A DNA stretch of 11,637 nt from assembly GCA_013152615.1 (NCBI GenBank), contig JAADGA010000013.1:1-11637 (forward strand), read 5' to 3'. Under the pieces are notes generated by a model, which had not been told where the DNA came from, ran no database searches, and saw only the letters and a program-made list of their open reading frames with translations. Position 1 is the first letter of the stretch. Each line of letters opens with the position of its first letter. The position numbers were made by a program, and so were the translations under genes. Below are positions 6,573 to 11,637 of this stretch, in pieces. The DNA is from Alphaproteobacteria bacterium. Lineage in GTDB: Bacteria; Pseudomonadota; Alphaproteobacteria; Sphingomonadales; Emcibacteraceae.

Positions 6573-7586
6573 ATGACGGTTGCAGGGGATGCCCGGCTAC
6601 AGAAATTGTGGCAGAGGGGAAAGGATTTTCTGGGGGTTGAGCAGGCCATCCTTGGTGGGGCCATGAGCTGGGTTTCGGAAAGAAATCTGGTGGCGGCGAT
6701 CTCCAATGCCGGTGGTTTCGGGGTTCTTGCCTGTGGTAATATGACCCCCGATCTGCTGGAAAATGAAATTATTGCCACCCGGGCCCTGACCGGCAAGCCG
6801 TTTGCGGTTAATCTGATTACCATGCATCCGGACATTCAGAAGCTGATTGATGTCTGTCTGCGCCTGAAGGTATCACATGTGGTTCTGGCCGGGGGTATTC
6901 CGGCGGCGGCGGCGATAAAACGGCTGAAGGACGGCGGGGCCAGAGTGATTTGTTTTGCTCCGGCGCTGGTGCTGGCAAAAAAACTGATCCGGTCGGGCGC
7001 GGAGGCACTTGTTATTGAAGGGTCGGAGGCCGGAGGCCATATTGGCCCGGTATCAACCTCGGTTCTGGCGCAGGAAATCCTGCCCTTTATAAAAGAGGTA
7101 CCGATTTTTGTTGCCGGCGGCATCGGTCGCGGTGACGTCATGGCGTCATATCTTGAAATGGGCGCCAGCGGGGTTCAGCTTGGTACAGTTTTTGTTTGTG
7201 CGACTGAATCCATTGCCCATGAAAATTTCAAAAAGGCTTTCCTGCGCGGCAACAGCCGGGATGCGGTGACCTCGGTACAGCTCGACCCGCGCTTTCCGGT
7301 AATTCCGGTCAGGGCGTTGAAAAACCGGGCGTCTGAATCTTTCCTGCAGGCCCAGCGTGACGTCATTGCCAAATACCAGTCCGGGCAGCTGGATATGAAG
7401 GCGGCGCAGCTCGAGATCGAACATTACTGGGCGGGCGCCCTGCGTAAAGCGGTGATTGACGGTGATGTCGAGGCCGGGTCGCTGATGGCGGGCCAGATTG
7501 TCGGCATGGTTAAAAACCAGCGACCGGTTCAGGAAATTATTGATGAGCTGGTGACCCAGGCCGGTTTTTATTTATCCGTAGACTGA
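6573..7586 (+). CDS. Nitronate monooxygenase / FabK-like FMN oxidoreductase
   Basis: This 337-residue TIM-barrel flavoprotein belongs to the 2-nitropropane dioxygenase (NMO) family that also includes FabK enoyl-ACP reductase. Visible signatures are ILGGAMSWVSERNLVAAISN and AGGFGVLA (about 26-53), EGSEAGGHIGP (149-159, with the family histidine His156), and the FMN-phosphate region VAGGIGRGDV (180-189) followed by GASGVQLGTVFV (198-209). NMO enzymes oxidise alkyl nitronates with FMN and oxygen; FabK reduces enoyl-ACP. The sequence does not let me choose between these, so the specific substrate is left open. Translation begins at ATG 6573 with a strong GGGAG at 6561-6565, seven bases upstream. 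It follows lysC by 33 bp and precedes ptsP by 83 bp. Confidence 0.88.
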   Translation: MTVAGDARLQKLWQRGKDFLGVEQAILGGAMSWVSERNLVAAISNAGGFGVLACGNMTPDLLENEIIATRALTGKPFAVNLITMHPDIQKLIDVCLRLKVSHVVLAGGIPAAAAIKRLKDGGARVICFAPALVLAKKLIRSGAEALVIEGSEAGGHIGPVSTSVLAQEILPFIKEVPIFVAGGIGRGDVMASYLEMGASGVQLGTVFVCATESIAHENFKKAFLRGNSRDAVTSVQLDPRFPVIPVRALKNRASESFLQAQRDVIAKYQSGQLDMKAAQLEIEHYWAGALRKAVIDGDVEAGSLMAGQIVGMVKNQRPVQEIIDELVTQAGFYLSVD

Positions 7587-7656
7587 TACGATATGATATA
7601 AACCATTGTTAATTTCAGCAGCTATATTTGGGGCAATGACTATTTGGTACGATCTC

Positions 7657-7672
7657 GAGGAGGGGACTATTG
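7657..7672 (+). promoter_or_regulatory. Strong Shine-Dalgarno with TTG start of ptsP
   Basis: GAGGAGGGG at 7657-7665 is a near-perfect anti-16S match, with AGGAGG six bases before a TTG at 7670-7672. No in-frame ATG follows until 7724, inside the GAF domain region. This ribosome binding site decides the TTG start of ptsP. Confidence 0.75.
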
Positions 7673-9982
7673 ATTTCGGTTAACAATGCACCGCGTCAGC
7701 TGTTAAGGCTGTTGCATGGCATCATGGCGGGGGCCAGCAGTGCCGAGCATCGTCTGGCCGAAGTCGTGCGCCTTGTGGCCAGCAATATGATTGCCGAGGT
7801 CTGTTCGGTATATTTCATGCGCGGCGGCGAAATACTGGAACTTTTTGCCACCGAGGGCCTGAAGAAATCGGCGGTGCATAAAACCAGACTTCGGGTCGGC
7901 GAAGGTCTGGTCGGTCATATTGCCGCCACCGCGATGCCGCTCAATCTGTCCAATGCCCAGAAACACCCGAAATTTGTCTATCGGGCAGAAACCGGCGAAG
8001 AGGTCTATCACTCTTTGCTCGGGGTGCCGATTTTGCGCTTTGGCAAGGTGGTCGGGGTGCTGGTTATACAGAATAAAACCCGGCGCAATTATATGCAGGA
8101 AGAAAAGGAATCCCTGCAAACGGTGGCCATGGTGCTGGCGGAAATCATTGGCAGCGGCGATCTGTTTGATCCGCAGGAACAGCGTGAAGCGACGCTGGAA
8201 CGCGCCGCGACCTCACGGTTTGAAGGCGTGGTTTTTGCCGAGGGCATGGCCGAGGGGGTCGCGGTTTTCCATGAGCCGAAAATTGAGGTGATCAAACATC
8301 TGACCGATAATGTATCACTGGAAAAACAGCGCCTCAACAGTGCCTTGAAATCCTTGCAGGATCAAATCAGGGAAATGATGTCCGCCGAAGATGTCCGTCA
8401 TCAGCGCGAGCATAAGGAAATTCTTGATGTTTATATGCTTTTTGCCCGCGATAAAGGCTGGAAATCAAAAATTGAGGCGATCATAAATACCGGCATGACC
8501 GCAGAGGCGGCGGTGGAACGGGTGCAGCTTAATAACCGGGCGCGGATGCAGAAAATGTCGGACCCCTACCTCAGGGAACGGCTGAGCGATCTGGATGATC
8601 TTGCCAACCGTCTCAACCGCCATCTGATGGGGCTGGTCGGGACGGCGGCCTCGGATAATCTGCCGGACAAGGTTATTCTGGTGGCTCATAATATGGGACC
8701 GGCGGACCTGCTGGATTATGACCGCAACAAGCTGTGCGGGGTTATTCTTCAGGAAGGCTCGCAAACCGCCCATGTGTCCATTGTCGCCCGGGCGCTCGGG
8801 ATTCCGATGATCGGCCAGGCCGAAGAGGCCCTGCTGGCGGTGGCCGAAGGCGAACGGGTGATTATCAATGGCATTGAAGGCGTTGTTTATTTATCGCCGT
8901 CATCCGAGATTCTCTATGGCTATCGGCAGACTATCAAATCGCGTAATATGTTGCTGGCGGAATATGACGCGCTCCGGGACCAGCCGGCGGTAACGCTGGA
9001 CGGGGTGGCGATTGATCTTCAGGTCAATGCCGGGCTGAGTATCGATATGGAGGGACTGAAACGCTCCGGTGCCTCCGGGGTCGGGTTATTCCGGACAGAA
9101 TTTCAGTTTATGGTCAGTGCGTCATTGCCGAGGGTCGGGCCACAGGCCGCTTTTTACCGGGAAATTCTCGACGCGGCAGAGGGTAAACCGGTGGTGTTCC
9201 GCACGCTGGATATTGGTGGCGACAAGCCGGTATCTTTTCTGAAACGGGATGATGAAGCCAATCCGGCACTGGGGTGGCGGGCCATTCGCATTGCTTTTGA
9301 TCGTCCGGCGTTGCTGCGGTACCAGGTGCGGGCATTGCTGGATGCGGCGGCAGGGCAGGAGCTTAATATCATGTTCCCGATGATTACCGATGTTAATGAA
9401 TTTAAAATGGCCCGGGAAATCCTTGACAAGGAAATCAGCCGTCAGAAAAAACGCTTCAGACAGCCGTTAAAAACCGCCAAAGATAATATTCAGGAAAATA
9501 TTCAGGAAAATATGCCGACCAATATCCGGGTTGGCACCATGCTCGAGGTTCCGGCACTGGTCTGGCAACTGGATAATCTACTGCCACTGCTGGATTTTAT
9601 CTCTATCGGCAGTAATGATCTGTTGCAGTTTTTCTTTGCCTGTGACCGGGAAAATCCAAAACTGGCCGGCCGCTATGATCCGGTTTCGCCGTCGGCGCTG
9701 ACCATGCTGAAATCCATTGTTGACAAATGTCGTCACTATAACGTGCCGGTAACCCTGTGTGGGGAAATAGGGGCAAAACCGGTTACCGCGCTCGCGCTGC
9801 TGGCGATCGGCTTCACCCGGCTGTCGATCACCCCGGCGGCGGTCGGTCCGGTAAAAATGATGATTCGCAGCCTGAATTTGGCCATGGCCCGGGATTATAT
9901 GCAAACGCTACTGAGTCGTTCCGACCACAGTCTTACCGCCCTGCTGACCGCCTTTGCCCGGGATCATGATATAAAAATATGA
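7670..9982 (+). CDS. ptsP: Phosphoenolpyruvate-protein phosphotransferase PtsP (EI-Ntr)
   Basis: PtsP takes the phosphoryl group from phosphoenolpyruvate and passes it to NPr (PtsO) and then EIIA-Ntr (PtsN), a regulatory relay for nitrogen and potassium status. Domains in the 770-residue protein: an N-terminal GAF sensor domain (about 20-165), the NPr-binding helical domain (about 180-325), the swivelling phosphohistidine domain with GSQTAHVSIVARALGIP (His368), and the PEP-binding barrel (about 440-740) with LFRTEF (Arg475), FRTLDIGGDKP (Arg511), TMLEVPA (Glu626), GSNDLLQ (Asp650) and the catalytic cysteine in TLCGEIGAKP (Cys698). All expected active residues are present. The GAF domain marks it as nitrogen-type rather than sugar-type Enzyme I. 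A basic segment with a duplicated NIQE (residues 607-614) lengthens a barrel loop. No ptsO or ptsN lies in the window. Confidence 0.95.
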   Translation: MISVNNAPRQLLRLLHGIMAGASSAEHRLAEVVRLVASNMIAEVCSVYFMRGGEILELFATEGLKKSAVHKTRLRVGEGLVGHIAATAMPLNLSNAQKHPKFVYRAETGEEVYHSLLGVPILRFGKVVGVLVIQNKTRRNYMQEEKESLQTVAMVLAEIIGSGDLFDPQEQREATLERAATSRFEGVVFAEGMAEGVAVFHEPKIEVIKHLTDNVSLEKQRLNSALKSLQDQIREMMSAEDVRHQREHKEILDVYMLFARDKGWKSKIEAIINTGMTAEAAVERVQLNNRARMQKMSDPYLRERLSDLDDLANRLNRHLMGLVGTAASDNLPDKVILVAHNMGPADLLDYDRNKLCGVILQEGSQTAHVSIVARALGIPMIGQAEEALLAVAEGERVIINGIEGVVYLSPSSEILYGYRQTIKSRNMLLAEYDALRDQPAVTLDGVAIDLQVNAGLSIDMEGLKRSGASGVGLFRTEFQFMVSASLPRVGPQAAFYREILDAAEGKPVVFRTLDIGGDKPVSFLKRDDEANPALGWRAIRIAFDRPALLRYQVRALLDAAAGQELNIMFPMITDVNEFKMAREILDKEISRQKKRFRQPLKTAKDNIQENIQENMPTNIRVGTMLEVPALVWQLDNLLPLLDFISIGSNDLLQFFFACDRENPKLAGRYDPVSPSALTMLKSIVDKCRHYNVPVTLCGEIGAKPVTALALLAIGFTRLSITPAAVGPVKMMIRSLNLAMARDYMQTLLSRSDHSLTALLTAFARDHDIKI
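9485..9508 (+). repeat. 12-bp perfect tandem duplication inside ptsP
   Basis: AATATTCAGGAA occurs twice in tandem (9485-9496 and 9497-9508), followed by a partial AATAT. It is in frame and encodes NIQE-NIQE. It lies in a loop between barrel motifs and spoils no catalytic residue; it looks like replication slippage. Confidence 0.8.
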
Positions 9983-9998
9983 TATTTTCGGGTTTTTT
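9957..9998 (+). terminator. Possible rho-independent terminator at the end of ptsP
   Basis: CCCG (9957-9960) can pair with CGGG (9989-9992), and inside this ATCATG (9963-9968) pairs with TATGAT (9978-9983, one G-U), with unpaired GG and ATTTT on the two sides. Six T residues follow immediately (9993-9998). The stem overlaps the last codons of ptsP. The GC part is only four pairs with an internal loop, so the call is tentative. Confidence 0.35.
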
Positions 9999-10266
9999 CG
10001 TTTAAATTCAGTGTATTTGTAGTTTTTTATTGACTCTTCAAATGAGTCTAATGTCCACTGTTCCCACAAATATAAAAAAGCTGATCAGCAAAAGATGAAT
10101 AAAGGATTAATTTTAATCATTTTGACTCTGCTGGTTAATAAAATCGCAAGTATATCAGGGTAGAATGACAGTTATGTCGTGGGGGTATCGCGTGGCTGTG
10201 GTTAACGGCGTAAATATATTGGTGAAAAGCTCGGGATGCAAATAAGTTTGTTGGGATAGTAGGGCA
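9983..10266. other. AT-rich intergenic region upstream of the RodZ-like gene
   Basis: This 284-bp stretch is clearly AT-richer than its flanks. It holds three GANTC sites: 10032-10036 and 10044-10048, which form a small GACTC/GAGTC hairpin with a seven-base loop, and 10124-10128. It also holds an AT palindrome GATTAATTTTAATC near 10105-10118 and two tiny plus-strand ORFs. One (10095-10163) encodes 22 residues with a hydrophobic core GLILIILTLLV; its own Shine-Dalgarno is weak. The second (10165-10245) encodes 26 residues and has AGGG four bases upstream. Neither matches a family I know. A weak promoter-like pair, TTGGTG (10219-10224) and TAAGTT (10243-10248), precedes the next gene. Confidence 0.45.
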
Positions 10267-11250
10267 GTGGATCAGAATGTTATCTTGAAGAATGATGTAG
10301 GGTATGGCGCGGCTGCGGGGGAGGTTTCCCCGTGCGTGGATAGTCAGGCGGCAGCGGTAACCGTGGGTCAGCAGCTTTTTAAGGCCCGAATGGCCTTACG
10401 TGAATCAGATATGAAAAAAATATCGGCTGATTTATGTATTCGGCCCCATTTGCTGGTGGCGCTGGAACGGGACGATTTCAATAAATTTCCCTCTGCCTGT
10501 TATGCGGCGGGCTTTCTGAAAAATTATGCGGCCTATCTCGGATTGAATGTGGCGCAGATTGTGGCCCGGTATAAAAAAGACTTTACCGGCAGCACCAAAA
10601 AGGTTGATCTGGTTTTCCTCGGGGTAGAGAAAAAACATAATCACCGTCAGCAGATGATTATATCACTGATAATATTGACGGCACTGGTGATTTACGGTGT
10701 CTGGTTTTCGATGAAGGGGAGTGATCGACTGTTAGTATCATCATTGCCGGATGTTTCTGCTGTCACGTCCAGCATTCTGGCGAAAGTGTCCAGTGACGAG
10801 CAGAAATCCCCCGCAAAATATAGCAAAACCCCGGTTAGGGCGAGCGCCGTACCCGTAGCGGTAAAGATTGCTGCTGTGCAGAAGAAAGCACCGGAGAAGG
10901 CTCAGGGGTTTGATCTGGTTCAAAAAGTAAATGCCGCCCCGGTGGAATCACCGGCCGGATCGTTGAATTTTATCCGGAACAAGGTTCGTCTGTCCGTAAG
11001 CAAGGACACCTGGATTCGGATTATGGATAAAGACAGTAAAATTCTGGTGGATCGGGTTTTACTGGCAGGGGAGCAGTTTTCCCTGACCGATCGCAAGGGC
11101 CTGACCCTGATGACCAGCGATGCCGGGGCCGTATCGATTCTTGTTGGTGACCGGGTGGTATCGTCTCTCGGCGGACCGGGGCAGGTCCGCAGCGGGATCA
11201 GTCTGGATCAGGATAATTTGCTGATGAACGGGGTTCAGGCCTCGCGCTGA
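10267..11250 (+). CDS. RodZ-like helix-turn-helix membrane protein (HTH_25 / DUF4115)
   Basis: This 327-residue protein has the RodZ layout. A cytoplasmic HTH_25-type helix-turn-helix spans about residues 32-108, with VGQQLFKARMALRESDMKKI and LERDDFNKFPSACYAAGFL. One membrane segment, about 130-149 (MIISLIILTALVIYGVWFSM), follows the basic stretch KKHNHR. A low-complexity Ala/Val/Lys/Pro linker (about 160-235) leads to a periplasmic beta domain of DUF4115 type (about 238-318, with WIRIMDKDSKILVDRVLLAG). RodZ links MreB to the cell-wall elongation machinery in rods; in alphaproteobacteria these homologues sit next to ispG. The start is GTG 10267, with TAGGG at 10260-10264. No upstream in-frame ATG is better placed, and no ATG occurs early in the frame. 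Confidence 0.88.
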   Translation: MDQNVILKNDVGYGAAAGEVSPCVDSQAAAVTVGQQLFKARMALRESDMKKISADLCIRPHLLVALERDDFNKFPSACYAAGFLKNYAAYLGLNVAQIVARYKKDFTGSTKKVDLVFLGVEKKHNHRQQMIISLIILTALVIYGVWFSMKGSDRLLVSSLPDVSAVTSSILAKVSSDEQKSPAKYSKTPVRASAVPVAVKIAAVQKKAPEKAQGFDLVQKVNAAPVESPAGSLNFIRNKVRLSVSKDTWIRIMDKDSKILVDRVLLAGEQFSLTDRKGLTLMTSDAGAVSILVGDRVVSSLGGPGQVRSGISLDQDNLLMNGVQASR

Positions 11251-11389
11251 AATAATATCGGGATTAATTTTACCGCCGCAATTTACCAAAAACCGCTAGT
11301 TTTTCGCGATTCCACTTGATCTTCGTGGTAACATTTCGCATGTTGACGCCCGAACAGACTCCTAAAACGACCTCAGGAATTGCTGACAG
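11251..11389. other. Intergenic region upstream of ispG
   Basis: This 139-bp gap holds AAAAAC-CGCTA-GTTTTT near 11288-11304, a 6-bp AT hairpin too weak to call a terminator. It also has two GANTC sites, GATTC at 11308-11312 and GACTC at 11357-11361. AGGA at 11375-11378 is a distant Shine-Dalgarno for ispG. I see no clear promoter pair. Confidence 0.35.
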
Positions 11390-11637
11390 ATGACTATCCG
11401 TCCTTATCGTGATATTTCGCGGCGCAAAAGCCGACAGATCATGGTTGGCTCCGTTGCCGTTGGCGGTGATGCGCCGATTTCGGTGCAAAGCATGACCAAC
11501 AGCCTGACCAGTGACGTTCAGGCTACTATTGATCAAATCCGGCAGATGGAACAGGCGGGGGCGGATATTGTCCGCCTTTCCTGTCCGGACCGGGAGTCGA
11601 CTGCGGCCCTGAAACAGATCATTGCGGCAGTCAATGT
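11390..11637 (+). CDS. ispG: 4-hydroxy-3-methylbut-2-en-1-yl diphosphate synthase IspG, N-terminal part
   Basis: IspG (GcpE) is the iron-sulfur enzyme that converts MEcPP to HMBPP in the non-mevalonate isoprenoid pathway. The first 82 residues are present and the gene runs off the right edge, so the C-terminal 4Fe-4S cysteines cannot be checked. Recognised segments are [33 protein letters not shown] and [13 protein letters not shown], all typical of the family's TIM-barrel start. ATG 11390 is the natural start, as the encoded [14 protein letters not shown] fits the family N-terminus. It follows the RodZ-like gene on the same strand, an arrangement I know from other alphaproteobacteria. Confidence 0.95.
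   Translation, partial: MTIRPYRDISRRKSRQIMVGSVAVGGDAPISVQSMTNSLTSDVQATIDQIRQMEQAGADIVRLSCPDRESTAALKQIIAAVN

Noticed and set aside
9974..9988. Perfect palindrome AAAATAT-G-ATATTTT at the end of ptsP as a terminator or operator
   Set aside because: It is all A/T with a one-base centre, so it cannot form a stable hairpin alone; the surrounding CCCG/CGGG stem with the T-tract is the better explanation.

Overview
The window is an ordinary-looking stretch of chromosome from an alphaproteobacterium. This rests on gene content and order: comF beside an NDUFAF5-type methyltransferase, a grx/nit/DUF1178 run, ubiG divergent from lysC, ptsP downstream of lysC, then a RodZ-like helix-turn-helix membrane protein and ispG. 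Base composition looks near 50% G+C by eye, which would fit groups such as Sneathiellales, Emcibacterales, Kordiimonadales or a moderate-GC Rhodospirillales member; that placement is inference only. I see no phage, transposon, CRISPR, rRNA or tRNA gene.

Layout. Positions 1-262 (minus) hold the start of a methyltransferase gene that runs off the left edge. Divergent from it is a plus-strand run: comF (304-1050), a frameshifted grxC (1148-1397), a Nit-type carbon-nitrogen hydrolase overlapping grxC by 4 bases (1394-2266), a DUF1178 zinc-ribbon protein (2312-2806) and mobA (2821-3462). A minus-strand pair, ubiG (4310-5092) and fdhD (3508-4317), overlaps by 8 bases and converges on mobA. From the roughly 220-bp ubiG/lysC divergent region a second plus-strand run begins: lysC (5313-6539), a nitronate monooxygenase/FabK-like flavoprotein (6573-7586) and ptsP (7670-9982, TTG start behind a near-perfect Shine-Dalgarno). 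After an AT-rich 284-bp gap come the RodZ-like gene (10267-11250) and the first 82 codons of ispG, which leaves the right edge.

How the genes relate. MobA and FdhD both serve molybdenum-enzyme maturation (guanylylation of molybdopterin; sulfuration of the formate dehydrogenase cofactor), so the cell probably has a bis-MGD formate dehydrogenase elsewhere. UbiG makes ubiquinone. Glutaredoxin and the Nit-type amidase may both touch glutathione metabolism. LysC starts the aspartate-family amino acid pathway, PtsP is the first phosphotransferase of the nitrogen PTS, and IspG makes an isoprenoid precursor.

No convincing new biological system is visible. The points most worth a second look are the broken glutaredoxin gene, a Gly-to-Cys change in a signature loop of aspartate kinase, an insertion in the MobA nucleotide loop, clustering of GANTC (CcrM-type) sites in three promoter regions, and tiny ORFs upstream of the RodZ-like gene.
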